In this document: in pieces, positions 36,734 to 45,680 of the stretch | How the letters are laid out: each line of letters opens with the position of its first letter | Numbering within the stretch: the first letter of the stretch is position 1 | From: Parachlamydia acanthamoebae | Lineage (GTDB): Bacteria > Chlamydiota > Chlamydiia > Chlamydiales > Parachlamydiaceae | Assembly (NCBI RefSeq): GCF_000875975.1 | Contig: NZ_BAWW01000066.1 | Coordinates: 558,001-622,000 of the forward strand | DNA length: 64,000 nt | Direction: 5' to 3' | Program-made: the position numbers and the translations under genes | The notes under the pieces: generated by a model | The model's database searches: none | Seen by the model: only the letters and a program-made list of their open reading frames with translations | What the model was told of the DNA's origin: nothing

Positions 36734-37489
36734 TATGAAGCGATATGCATTGAGAGATGATCAATGGGAACGGATCAAAGATCTATTGCCTGGGCGTGAG
36801 GGTATGTTGGGCGGATGGCTAAAGATAATCGATTGTTTGTTGAAGCTGTGCTCTACCGATATCGAGCAGGTATACCCTGGAGAGTTGCCAGAAAGATTTG
36901 GGGATTAGAAAATATCCACCGAAGATGGAGTAGGTGGGCTACGAGCAGTGTTTGGGAAAATATTCAAATATTTAGCCGCTGATGCCGATAATGAATATGG
37001 GATGATCGATTCTACAATTGTACGAGCTCATCAACATAGTGCCGGTGCAATAAAAAAGCAAAGCGAAGACCAAGCCATAGGAATGAGCAAAGGAAGGTTA
37101 AGCACCAAAATTCATGCTACAACAGATGCTTTAGGCAATCCGACCAGTTTTGCTTTAACTCCAGGACAAGCTCATGATCTAGATGGAGCTGATCTACTAC
37201 TACCTGAAATCCAGGCTGAAATTTTTAAAGCATTTGGCGCCGAAGACAGGGTAATTCTTCCGTTGAAGAAAGCTTGCAAAGGCATCGTAATTCCATCAAA
37301 GAGTAATGCTAAAGAACCGAGAGATTATGATAAGCATTTCTATAAGTCTAGGCATCTTATTGAGAATTTTTTTGCCAAGTTAAAACAATATCGAGGGATC
37401 GCTACTCGTTATGATAAAACTGGTCGAAACTTTTTATCTGCCATTTATTTAGCAGCTTCTGTGATATGGCTTAATTGACGACACGCCCT
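36734..37489 (+). pseudogene. IS5-family transposase remnant (different subgroup from the 20.5 kb copy)
   Basis: Starts MKRYALRDDQWERIKDLLPG at ATG 36734. A frameshift follows near 36800 and again near 36950: AKDNRLFVEAVLYRYRAGIP reads in another frame. A long open part then runs 36948-37478 with MIDSTIVRAHQHSAG (first Asp), GRLSTKIHATTDALGNPT and HLIENFFAKLKQYRGIATRY (catalytic Glu). The segment that should carry the second Asp (DKAYDAD) is deleted; AFGAEDRVI stands in its place. The right end GACGACACGCCC is followed by CTAG, a plausible target site. The left inverted repeat is missing. Non-functional. Confidence 0.82.
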
Positions 37490-37526
37490 AGTAAAAAAAA
37501 ACTTAATTTGATAAAGGAATTTATTT

Positions 37527-38990
37527 ATGAATTGTTCACTTTCAACCTATCAACTCAGCCAAAACAGTGTCCTCGGTATTGTAGAAATAGTTAGCCCAAA
37601 AAAAGATGAGCCAAAAGAAACAAAAAAACCTTATTTTCGCGAATGGATTGCAGATGACATGGTCTTGACCGTTGCGCAAAAAGGCGGAGAAATTAAGTAT
37701 GAATTGCTCGATAAAATTTCTTACAATTTGTCAAGAGGCCATGTACCAACTTTTCCTGGAACACCTATAGAAAAAATTATCCGTCATTTAACTAAATGTG
37801 AGGTAATAATAGGTAATGAGAAACAACCTGAGTTTGGTCGAGTTCGTGCTAAATGGATATTGGAAAATGGAGAGCTGAGTCTTTTGCACCTGGAAAAAGA
37901 TTTAATATGGCAGTTATTTGAAAAAAGCACGCAAAAAAATTCTAGGATGCCATTCGATATAAACTTATTGCAATTAATGTGTACTGAAAGTAAATGCAAT
38001 CAATCCTCACACGAAGCATTTAAAAAAGAATGGCAGGAATTAAATACTGATTCTCCTGATGAAATAGTCAGATTTCTAAAAAAGAATGCTCAAGTCAAAG
38101 CAAGCTATTCATATAACACCGATGACACCGAACCAGATCATCATTCGGATGAACAAAAAATAGGCCTGTTCGCGTTAAAAACTGTATTTACAAGTGATGA
38201 TAGCTTAGAAGTACGCAAAGAGAAGATTGAAGAAATTACTGCAAACTTACAAAAAAAAGCAACATACTACTCTCTCTCTAAAAGCTCAAGAAAAGTCAAA
38301 AAACTGGGCGAAATTTTTAACCACTTGTTTACCACAAGTAATCCTCAAGAATTTAGCTCTTTAAATCCTTTCAAAGTCGAAATTGGTCATTTGAGAATGA
38401 TACCTCATATGGATAAACATAAACAAATTGACAAGTACACATGGGCCATAACCATAATTGCGGAAGGAGGAATAGGGATTAGTTATGGAATGTGCTGCAA
38501 GGGTAATCATGCAGAAATAATAACAGAGGGATTCAGCGATGGAACAATAGCTGGAGCTGACGGCAAACCAGTTAAAGAAGGGAAATATTTTGTATGTCTT
38601 TCACATCATACAGGAAGAGAAATTGAATCCAAAATGATCGATCCTAAAAAATTAAAGTACAAACGCAGAACCCAAACATGGCTTGCTCCGAGCTCTCTCG
38701 GCAAAAAAATGTTGGATGAAATAAACAAAGACGTCCACAATACCCCTAAATTTTCAATAACTGGCACCGATTCTATTTTTAGCAAAGGAAAACACAGTTG
38801 CTTCACTTGGTCAACAGAGAAAGCAACGATTGCAAACATAAATCTTCCAAAAAGCAAAAAAAGATGGCTTTATACAAAAACAAATGACTATACATTTACA
38901 GATGAAGAATATTACGCTCATATTGATTTTCTTGAATCCCAAAAACCCGCGAATAGTTTTACAGAAGTTCCTGCCGGCACTCAAGGGTAA
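37527..38990 (+). CDS. Effector-like hypothetical protein with possible His/Cys papain-like core (copy 2, full length)
   Basis: A 487-residue protein, the intact partner of the gene at 35206. Strong identity runs through almost the whole length (for example EFGRVRAKWILENGELSLLH and KNSRMPFDINLLQLM). CKGNHAEIITEGFSDG and SKGKHSCFTWSTEKA conserve the candidate His and Cys. It has ~20 extra residues (RKVKKLGEIFNHLFTTSNPQ) lacking in copy 1, and its own C-terminus ESQKPANSFTEVPAGTQG. It starts behind AAAGGA 8 nt before ATG and is followed by a strong terminator. No signal peptide or membrane segment. Function unknown; a peptidase or acyltransferase role is only suggested by motif order. Confidence 0.7.
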   Translation: MNCSLSTYQLSQNSVLGIVEIVSPKKDEPKETKKPYFREWIADDMVLTVAQKGGEIKYELLDKISYNLSRGHVPTFPGTPIEKIIRHLTKCEVIIGNEKQPEFGRVRAKWILENGELSLLHLEKDLIWQLFEKSTQKNSRMPFDINLLQLMCTESKCNQSSHEAFKKEWQELNTDSPDEIVRFLKKNAQVKASYSYNTDDTEPDHHSDEQKIGLFALKTVFTSDDSLEVRKEKIEEITANLQKKATYYSLSKSSRKVKKLGEIFNHLFTTSNPQEFSSLNPFKVEIGHLRMIPHMDKHKQIDKYTWAITIIAEGGIGISYGMCCKGNHAEIITEGFSDGTIAGADGKPVKEGKYFVCLSHHTGREIESKMIDPKKLKYKRRTQTWLAPSSLGKKMLDEINKDVHNTPKFSITGTDSIFSKGKHSCFTWSTEKATIANINLPKSKKRWLYTKTNDYTFTDEEYYAHIDFLESQKPANSFTEVPAGTQG

Positions 38991-39337
38991 GAGTGCTAAA
39001 TCACGAAGATCTAATAAGAAACTCGTCCTTAAAGGATTTGCCAATTAATTTATTTGAATTAATTGGCAATAAAACTTTTTTAAAAGTTGGTAACACTTGA
39101 ATTACAGCGTATGCTCATTCTTTTTTATGCTTGGTGCACGCGCACAATTTCATTCAATCTCACGATGAACATTCTCCTGATCCCCAATGTTCCCCCCATA
39201 CAGTTGCACCAAATCGAAAACGATTATTCATAATGGAGGATCTTCTCTCTGTTAGTTTTTCTTTTCAAAATAAATTAGGTGGATTTTAAAATGATCTAAG
39301 TGCATACTATTTCTTTTTATTTTTTTAAGAGAATTTT
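38991..39337. other. Intergenic region with terminator; no convincing gene
   Basis: Holds the terminator at 39038-39069 and then about 260 nt without a supported gene. Short open frames (for example about 40 codons from 39115) lack ribosome-binding sites or recognisable content. Confidence 0.55.
39038..39069 (+). terminator. Rho-independent terminator after the copy 2 gene
   Basis: A perfect 13-bp stem, TTGCCAATTAATT (39038-39050) with its complement at 39057-39069, encloses a 6-nt loop. TAAAACTTTTTT follows on the plus strand. It lies about 47 nt after the stop codon at 38990. Confidence 0.8.
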
Positions 39338-40297
39338 ATGAGCTTTGTGAAATTAAATCAGGCAATAGAGTCGGAAATAGGTTGCTTTTCTTTATCTGAG
39401 TTGAAAAGGGCCCGCGAAAACCTCACGAATCGATATCGACTAGAAGAACAACGAGACTACATTTCCGCACATCAAGAAACTTGGATGCAATCTAATGTGG
39501 AAAGAATGTCCTACCTAGTAACACGGATGCCGGCCACATATAAAGTAATCGAACACATTTTGCAGCAAATTCCCACCACACAAATTTCTTCTGTATTAGA
39601 TTTGGGAGCGGGTCCTGGAACAGGAACTTGGGCGGCGACGGCTTTATTTCCGCACATAACTAAAGCCACCCTAGTCGAACAAGATGCGCAATTGATTAAG
39701 ATTGGACAACGTCTTGCAACACATGCTGCATTTCCCGATACTGAATGGAAGCCACAATGTCTTTCCACTTTCACCCCTCTTCCCCATGATTTGGTCATCG
39801 TTTCCTATGTGCTGGGTGAACTTAAAGACATCACCGAGGTAGTGCAAAAAAGTTGGACATCTACCGAACAATTTTTAGTCATTGTCGAACCAGGCTCTCA
39901 AAGAGGGTTTAAAACCATTCTTCAGGCCCGTCAGCAAATTTTAAAGTTGGGCGGTTATCTTGTAGGCCCTTGCCCGCAAGCGGGAGCATGCCCTATGTCT
40001 CAAGGAGATTGGTGTCATTTCTCCAAAAGAGTAGAGCGCTCTCGTATCCACCGTCAATGCAAAGAAGGAGCATTGGGCTATGAAGATGAGAAATTTTCTT
40101 ATGTGATTTTTTCCAGACAACCTCTAACAATGTCTCAAAATCGCATTTTGGAACACCCTCAAAAACGTTCTGGACATGTTCATTTGCGTTTATGTACATC
40201 TGAAGGCATCCAAAAAACGATTATCTCAAAACGACACAAGGATTTGTACAAGCAAGCAAAAGATGCGGAATGGGGCGATACGCTTAAGAATGTTTAA
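39338..40297 (+). CDS. Rsm22/METTL17-family ribosomal small-subunit-associated methyltransferase
   Basis: A 319-residue protein. The SAM-binding Rossmann motif is VLDLGAGPGTGTWAA near residue 88, and the Rsm22-type VSYVLGELKD follows. A cysteine group PCPQAGACPMSQGDWCHFS with a further Cys (QCK) downstream matches the Fe-S-binding cluster of METTL17/Rsm22 proteins. In mitochondria this family assists small ribosomal subunit assembly. It overlaps the convergent BatD-like gene by 14 nt. Bacterial function is poorly defined; the family call is firm. Confidence 0.88.
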   Translation: MSFVKLNQAIESEIGCFSLSELKRARENLTNRYRLEEQRDYISAHQETWMQSNVERMSYLVTRMPATYKVIEHILQQIPTTQISSVLDLGAGPGTGTWAATALFPHITKATLVEQDAQLIKIGQRLATHAAFPDTEWKPQCLSTFTPLPHDLVIVSYVLGELKDITEVVQKSWTSTEQFLVIVEPGSQRGFKTILQARQQILKLGGYLVGPCPQAGACPMSQGDWCHFSKRVERSRIHRQCKEGALGYEDEKFSYVIFSRQPLTMSQNRILEHPQKRSGHVHLRLCTSEGIQKTIISKRHKDLYKQAKDAEWGDTLKNV

Positions 40298-41267
40298 GGC
40301 AGGTATTGACAAGTGCTTCGGCTTGTTGACACTCTTCCAGAGTAGGCCTATAGCCTGCAAATTTAACAAGATCTGACTTAAGGAAGAATTGTTGAATCTT
40401 CTGGGAAGCAACATGCGGAACTAATTCATCGGTTGTCAAAACTTCCGCCTGCAATCCAGATTGTTCTTCCAAGTACTTTTTAAGAACATCGCTTAATTGT
40501 TCCATGAAAGAAGAGAGCTCCCCTTTCTCTAGTAGGTGAGCACGCTTTAAGCTGACAAAGGCTTTTTCCGATTCTTTTATTTTTTTTCGAGCTGTAATAG
40601 GTGTGATTTGTTTATCGCGCGTCATGACCCATGCAATCAATCCTGCTAACACACATAAAATGGCAGCTCCAATCTTTTCCCAGGGGAATTTTCGAGCTTG
40701 CAATTCCGCTTCTGTTTTTTTTAAAGAAGCTGCGGAAAAGAAGAGGGTTTCTGTCGCCCGTTTATTTGAGTCAGATAGATTGATCGGAAGCCTTCCAGAA
40801 AGCGGGAGTGGTGGAACAAAATGGATTTCATTTAGCGAAGATGAAGGCATGCTGACGCTCACCTGAAAAATACCCGAAATCAGATTTTCAACTGGTTTTT
40901 CCGGGGTGGTATCTTTATATAAAGGAATATTCAAAAACGAAAGCTTGTGTGTTCCTGGAATCTCTGGCTGTAGAGTAAAAAGGATGGTTTCCTGAATGGT
41001 GCCATGACTAGAGGTTTTGGTAATCTTAGGTTCTGAAATAAATGAAAAAGGAAAAAAATCAAAGCTGGAATTTCTCATCAAATGTTCCTGCAATGTCGAA
41101 ATATCTGTGTGGTATCCTTCCGGATATTTCAAATTTAACTGAATGTCAACTGTTTGATCTAAGGAAATTTTTTCTGGAATTAGCCTGATGCTTGCTTGCA
41201 AAAGGGGATCTTGAGCCTGCAAAAAGAGGGTCACCATGCAAAAAAATAAAAGGATTATTTTTTTCAT
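40284..41267 (-). CDS. BatD-like secreted/membrane-anchored protein
   Basis: A 327-residue protein with a Sec signal peptide (MKKIILLFFCMVTLFLQAQ), a beta-rich extracytoplasmic domain to about residue 190, one membrane helix (IGAAILCVLAGLIAWVMT) and a helical cytoplasmic tail. The layout matches BatD and DUF4381-type partners of DUF58/MoxR systems. It overlaps the DUF58 gene by 4 nt, so the two are coupled. No MoxR ATPase gene is in the window. Confidence 0.7.
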   Translation of the reverse strand: MKKIILLFFCMVTLFLQAQDPLLQASIRLIPEKISLDQTVDIQLNLKYPEGYHTDISTLQEHLMRNSSFDFFPFSFISEPKITKTSSHGTIQETILFTLQPEIPGTHKLSFLNIPLYKDTTPEKPVENLISGIFQVSVSMPSSSLNEIHFVPPLPLSGRLPINLSDSNKRATETLFFSAASLKKTEAELQARKFPWEKIGAAILCVLAGLIAWVMTRDKQITPITARKKIKESEKAFVSLKRAHLLEKGELSSFMEQLSDVLKKYLEEQSGLQAEVLTTDELVPHVASQKIQQFFLKSDLVKFAGYRPTLEECQQAEALVNTCLKHS

Positions 41268-42130
41268 CGCTTCAATCCTCGAATCTTAAAAAACTTTCTC
41301 AAGATCGGAATATAGGGCTGATCAGTGCGAATTTCAACAAAATCAGCACCAATGGTTTTCATAAAAAATTGCGCATCCTTTAAACGCTTTTCTGCTTCAA
41401 CCCTAAGTTTATCCGTATTCTGATTTGAATCGACTAATGCTTCCGACTTAGATTCAAGATCTTTCATATTGAGCAATCCTAAGTTGGGAAAAGACTCTTC
41501 ATGTGGATCTCGAATACAAATCGAAATAAGATCATGCCCTTGAGCAATAAGTTTCGCCTGATGTTCATACCCTGTTGTTAAAAAATCGGAAATCAAAAAG
41601 CAAATGGCGGACTTTCGTTGAACCTTTCCCAGAAAAGCAAGTGCTGCACCTAAGTCAGTCCCTTGATGTTGAGGGATAAACACAAGCAAATCCCGTACAA
41701 CCCTTAAAACATGCCTAGATCCTTTTTTGGGAGATAAATAGGATTCAATCTGGTCGGAAAAAAGAATGGAACCCACACGGTCTTGGTTTTTAATGGCTGA
41801 AAACGCTAAAACGGCTCCGATTTCTGCAATCAGTTCACTTTTCAATAAATTTTGACTGCCAAATCTTGAGGATGATGAAATATCCACTAGAAGGATAACG
41901 GTAATCTCTCTTTCTTCTTTAAAATTTTTTACATAGGGATGGTCCATGCGGGCTGTCACATTCCAATCAATATGACGAATTTCATCGCCGGGCTGGTATT
42001 CCCGCACTTCTTCAAACTCCATTCCCTTGCCTTTGAAAGCCGAGTGATACGCCCCCGCCAAAATGTCTTCAGCGAGGTGCGTGGTTTGAATTTGAATGCG
42101 TCGGATTTTTTTGAAAAGTTCTGTGTCCAT
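41264..42130 (-). CDS. DUF58-domain protein with vWA-like fold
   Basis: About 288 residues. The DUF58 signature is plain: EFEEVREYQPGDEIRHIDWN followed by NVTARMDHPYVKNFKEERE. The vWA-like part contains ILLVDISSSSRFG (a MIDAS-like D-x-S-x-S) and FLISDFL. Such proteins work with MoxR-type AAA ATPases in protein or envelope maturation. The frame runs to a TTG at 42151; candidate ATGs are at 42142 and 42130. 42130 is chosen because similarity begins there, but 42142 would overlap the upstream stop and could be coupled. Confidence 0.85.
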   Translation of the reverse strand: MDTELFKKIRRIQIQTTHLAEDILAGAYHSAFKGKGMEFEEVREYQPGDEIRHIDWNVTARMDHPYVKNFKEEREITVILLVDISSSSRFGSQNLLKSELIAEIGAVLAFSAIKNQDRVGSILFSDQIESYLSPKKGSRHVLRVVRDLLVFIPQHQGTDLGAALAFLGKVQRKSAICFLISDFLTTGYEHQAKLIAQGHDLISICIRDPHEESFPNLGLLNMKDLESKSEALVDSNQNTDKLRVEAEKRLKDAQFFMKTIGADFVEIRTDQPYIPILRKFFKIRGLKR

Positions 42131-42132
42131 AT

Positions 42133-43434
42133 TTATGCCCATATCATCCAAAGCACGATTGCAGCGGGAATTACAGCACAGGCTGTAAATTTAATTCCTA
42201 TGGGAACGTAATCTCCAAAACTGACGGGTTGCCCTTTTTTCTCTAAAATCCCCACAGCAACGATATTGGCAGCAGCTCCTATGGGGGTAATATTTCCTCC
42301 TAGGCATGTACCGATCAATAATGCAAACATAAGAAATGGAACGGATATTTGATTGATTTTAGCGAGATCCATGACAACTGGAATTGCGGCGAGTAAAAAA
42401 GGCACATTATCCACAAACGCCGATACCAGAATGGACAAGCCAATGATCACGATAAAAAGAATGACCTTATTTTCTCCTAAAACAGAGGATAGTCCCTTTG
42501 CTGCAACATCCATCCATCCTGCTTTTTGAACAGCGCCCACTAAAATAAACAGGCTTGCAAAAAAAAGAGTGGTCTTCCAATCGATATTCTTCAACATCTC
42601 TACAACAGGAATCCACCGGGGTCCTGTCCAAAACCATAGCATCCCAATTAAGGCAAGCCCCATCGCCGCAATTCCCGCCAACCATGACACTTCTTTATCG
42701 ATAAAAGAGCCTAGAGCCAAGATGACGATTAAAAGAACGAGCAACAAAGTGGGGATCCACGATCGCACGGTTTCAACAGGAATTAGCTTCACCTGCTTCT
42801 TTTCATCTTTAAGGAGATACCAGGCATATAGAAGGGCCCCAATTGCACCAGCTTGTACAATAAAAAAAATGCTGGGTTTTCCCTGATAAACGAAAAAGTC
42901 GTTAAATGTCATTTTCATGTACCCTCCCATGATCATACTCGGAGGATCGCCAATTAATGTCGCAGTCCCCTGCAAATTCGAAAACATGGCAAGTAAAACC
43001 ATCGGCTTAAAGGCGGAAATACGCAATTTTTCACATAAGGTCATGGCTACAGGGCCCACCAATAAGACAACGGCGACGTTTTCGACAAACATGGAAATGA
43101 AGCTTGCAAGAATAAAAATGCTCATCAATGCGGTTCGTGCATTACTAGAACGATCTACTAACCATTCGGAAACCACTGCGGGTACGCGCGACAGCAAAAA
43201 TAATTCCGCTAAAATAAGCGTCCCTAAAAATAGGCCAACCACATTCCAATTGACGAGTTCAAAAAAAGCGGTATCCCATGAAATTTGCCCAAGAACAACG
43301 AGAGCCAGCGAGCCCAAAAGACCCACTTCCGCTTTTCGATTTGGGAAAAGAACGAAAAAAAAATAACAAACAGCAAAAAGAATCAACGCAATCATAAAAT
43401 ATTTACTCTGCCGCTTTTTTTTGCTGAACTTCAT
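42133..43434 (-). CDS. ArsB/NhaD-superfamily (ion transporter) membrane protein
   Basis: A 433-residue protein with about eleven hydrophobic segments. The paired family motifs are NLQGTATLIGDPPSMIMGGY in the first half, and NVPFLLAAIPVVMDLA with CLGGNITPIGAAANIVAVG in the second. These are typical of the IT superfamily (ArsB, NhaD, CitMHS, SLC13 P protein). The transported ion is not identifiable. The start is 43434, or 43395 (a Met 13 codons later, 7 nt after the upstream gene's stop). The upstream 79-codon gene overlaps the longer form. Confidence 0.85.
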   Translation of the reverse strand: MKFSKKKRQSKYFMIALILFAVCYFFFVLFPNRKAEVGLLGSLALVVLGQISWDTAFFELVNWNVVGLFLGTLILAELFLLSRVPAVVSEWLVDRSSNARTALMSIFILASFISMFVENVAVVLLVGPVAMTLCEKLRISAFKPMVLLAMFSNLQGTATLIGDPPSMIMGGYMKMTFNDFFVYQGKPSIFFIVQAGAIGALLYAWYLLKDEKKQVKLIPVETVRSWIPTLLLVLLIVILALGSFIDKEVSWLAGIAAMGLALIGMLWFWTGPRWIPVVEMLKNIDWKTTLFFASLFILVGAVQKAGWMDVAAKGLSSVLGENKVILFIVIIGLSILVSAFVDNVPFLLAAIPVVMDLAKINQISVPFLMFALLIGTCLGGNITPIGAAANIVAVGILEKKGQPVSFGDYVPIGIKFTACAVIPAAIVLWMIWA

Positions 43435-43642
43435 CTTCAGAAAATTCTATTTCTGATCCATCCTCTCTCTCTTGCTTTTCGGCTTCTAAATAGTCTTCGT
43501 AGTACTCGTAGGGATTTATTTTTTTGGCATTTTCTTCCCGAATTTTCTCACAAAGTTTGCAGTCGGAATAGACAGGTTGTACGGATAGCAAACTGATAAG
43601 AAATGTAAAAACGCATGCTTTGAGATCAGATAAGCCAGACAT
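43403..43642 (-). CDS. Small exported protein, 79 residues
   Basis: A very good Shine-Dalgarno site (AAGGAGGAAAT) precedes ATG 43642. The product has a signal peptide (LKACVFTFLISLLSVQPVYS) with likely cleavage before DCKLCEKIREE, leaving a roughly 52-residue acidic, charged peptide with a CxxC pair. No known family. It overlaps or abuts the ArsB/NhaD-type gene and is probably co-expressed with it. It is too short for more to be said. Confidence 0.7.
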   Translation of the reverse strand: MSGLSDLKACVFTFLISLLSVQPVYSDCKLCEKIREENAKKINPYEYYEDYLEAEKQEREDGSEIEFSEDEVQQKKAAE

Positions 43643-43714
43643 ATTTCCTCCTTGGCGGATTGATTTATGTCCGACTTATCCCATTTTTTGAAATTCAACA
43701 AAAGATTTTTTGTT

Positions 43715-44890
43715 CTATATCGAGTGAGAGAGAATCCAAGCACTCGTAATAAATGTGCCTAAAGAACTACCCAAATTCGCTAAAATCACCACTAATAAAA
43801 CACGCGTTACAGGATTTGTCCAAAAGCCTTTTAAAGAAGTAATGGCAGAAGGAACATTTTCAAGATCAGCAACAGTGGGGCGTTTCACCCAAGCTTGGAC
43901 AAGACCTGCAATCCACCCCGCAGCAATCATCGGATTTAAGCTGGTAAAGGGAGCCGCGATCGATGAAGCAATAATCGCTAAAGGATGGCCAAAAGCAAGT
44001 GCTGTTCCAGCTCCAGCTAAAAGGGCGTGGCTCGCAACCCATAAATAAATGGATTGGATCGACTTTTCTGAAGCCCCTGAGAGAAAACCGTAGAGAACTA
44101 AACCAACGAGTAACGCTGAAAATCCCCATTTAAAATAAGTTGGCCATTTTGAGGGTGCAGGTACCTCTTCCAATTCTTTTAAAGAGGTTTCATGGTGAAT
44201 GTGTGTTAAAATACCAGGCACATGTCCAGCTCCGACGACTGCAACAACTGTTTTTCCAGGAGCTGTTCGAATTTTTTCAGCTAAATACCAGTCCCGTTCA
44301 TCAATGACTTTTTCTTTTGCTTGCGGGAACTCTTTTGCAAATTCGTGTAAAGCACTTTCAAGATTTTCAGGATTTTTTAATTCTTCAATCGACTGTTGAT
44401 CGATCTCTTCTGCTAAGAAAAAACCAGACAGCAGGTGTGCGGTTGCTTTCATTTGATTCCAAAAATTCAAATTTCTCCAAACACGCTTAATGGTCACTTC
44501 AACCGAGCGATCAGCTAAAACAAGCTCTGCATTTAACTCATTAGCTAAACGTGCCCCTTCAAGCATTTCAGCTCCCGGTTTTACCCCAAGCTGCTGACCG
44601 ATTCTCTGATAAAAACCACTCATGATCAAGTGCCCCATCAAGTAGAGGGCTTTCCCTTTTCGAACAACTTCGAAAAGATCCATCTTCTTCCAGGCATCTT
44701 GCTGATTAAGCGATTGATAACGAGAAGGACAAAGTTCGATGCAAACTGTATCGGGTCGCAATTTTTCGATCGTGTCACGCACATCTTGCACGCTCTGAGC
44801 AGAAACGTGAGCTGTACCGACGAGATAAATGTCGCGTCCTTCAAGTGCACAATGTTGAACCGAAGATGGGAGATCTTGCAAAGAAATCAT
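43715..44890 (-). CDS. TraB/TIKI-family membrane protein
   Basis: A 391-residue protein. The N-terminal domain has the TraB/TIKI/GumN signature: VGTAHVSAQS near residue 24, CIELCPSRYQSL, and AVVGAGHVPGI near residue 218, with conserved Glu and His residues of this putative metalloprotease-like fold. The C-terminal ~150 residues form four hydrophobic segments. GGAGAA lies 9 nt before ATG 44890. The family occurs in bacteria, archaea and organelles, and its activity is not settled. It is followed by ~70 nt to the small exported gene on the same strand. Confidence 0.87.
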   Translation of the reverse strand: MISLQDLPSSVQHCALEGRDIYLVGTAHVSAQSVQDVRDTIEKLRPDTVCIELCPSRYQSLNQQDAWKKMDLFEVVRKGKALYLMGHLIMSGFYQRIGQQLGVKPGAEMLEGARLANELNAELVLADRSVEVTIKRVWRNLNFWNQMKATAHLLSGFFLAEEIDQQSIEELKNPENLESALHEFAKEFPQAKEKVIDERDWYLAEKIRTAPGKTVVAVVGAGHVPGILTHIHHETSLKELEEVPAPSKWPTYFKWGFSALLVGLVLYGFLSGASEKSIQSIYLWVASHALLAGAGTALAFGHPLAIIASSIAAPFTSLNPMIAAGWIAGLVQAWVKRPTVADLENVPSAITSLKGFWTNPVTRVLLVVILANLGSSLGTFITSAWILSHSI

Positions 44891-44915
44891 GTAAATCGTT
44901 CTCCAAATAAAAAAT

Positions 44916-44936
44916 GGTATAAAAGAACATTATACC
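44916..44936. promoter_or_regulatory. Short inverted repeat between ung and traB
   Basis: GGTATAA (44916-44922) and TTATACC (44930-44936) are perfect complements around 7 nt. They lie 26 nt upstream of the traB-type start and just after the ung stop, with no T-run. This could be an operator or a weak hairpin; no regulator is known. Confidence 0.3.
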
Positions 44937-44963
44937 ACACTCTATTAAGAAAACGAAAAGGAT

Positions 44964-45680
44964 TTAAACAATTTTCCAATCAATCGGAGTTAAATGATGT
45001 TTTTCTAGCCACTGATTTGTTTTCGAAAAATGATGGCATCCAAAAAAACCTTGGTGCGCTGAGAATGGAGAAGGATGCGCAGCTGTAAGTACCAAGTGTT
45101 GATTGGGATCTTGCAAATTCTTGAAATGTTCCCATTTTTTCTGAGCCCATTTGCCCCACAAAATAAATACCATTGGTTTTTTTTGAATGAGTAAAGCTTT
45201 TACGATAGAATCGGTAAATTGCTCCCAACCTCTGCCTTCGTGAGACATAGGCTCTCCTTGTCTAACCGTCAGGGTTGCATTTAATAACAGAACGCCCTGT
45301 TTGGCCCAATGTAATAAGCAACCATGTGAGGGTGCAGGAATTCCGAGATCTTCAGCTAATTCTTTGAAAATATTTTTCAGGGAAGGGGGTTGGGGAATCC
45401 CTTCTGGAACACTAAAACTCAATCCGTGCGCTTGCCCAGGACCGTGATAAGGATCTTGTCCAATAATGACCACTTTCACTTGATCAAATGGTGTATTCCA
45501 AAGTGCATTGAAAATTAAATTTTTTGGAGGATAGATCTGCGCCCCCATGGCCCGTTCTTTTTCTAAAAAAACAGCAAGCTCCAAGAGATAAGGTTTTTTT
45601 AACTCTTCCTCGAGAGCTTTTTGCCAGCTTGACTCAATTTCAAAAGGTAACATGGAAAAATTAGATTGCATAACTTGCAT
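44964..45680 (-). CDS. ung: Uracil-DNA glycosylase
   Basis: A 238-residue family 1 UDG that removes uracil from DNA. The catalytic water-activating loop is IIGQDPYHGPGQAHGLSFS, and uracil recognition residues are in LLLNATLTVRQGEP. The DNA-intercalation loop is AAHPSPFSAHQGFFGCHHFS. Length is normal. ATG 45680 lacks a clear Shine-Dalgarno site, and Met codons 4 and 10 are alternatives. Confidence 0.97.
   Translation of the reverse strand: MQVMQSNFSMLPFEIESSWQKALEEELKKPYLLELAVFLEKERAMGAQIYPPKNLIFNALWNTPFDQVKVVIIGQDPYHGPGQAHGLSFSVPEGIPQPPSLKNIFKELAEDLGIPAPSHGCLLHWAKQGVLLLNATLTVRQGEPMSHEGRGWEQFTDSIVKALLIQKKPMVFILWGKWAQKKWEHFKNLQDPNQHLVLTAAHPSPFSAHQGFFGCHHFSKTNQWLEKHHLTPIDWKIV

Noticed and set aside
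39115..39240. Short open frames after the 39.04 kb terminator
   Set aside because: No ribosome-binding sites or recognisable motifs in any frame; treated as intergenic.
42917..43366. 149-codon plus-strand frame opposite the ArsB/NhaD-type transporter
   Set aside because: It is the antisense of conserved membrane segments on the other strand; no independent evidence.
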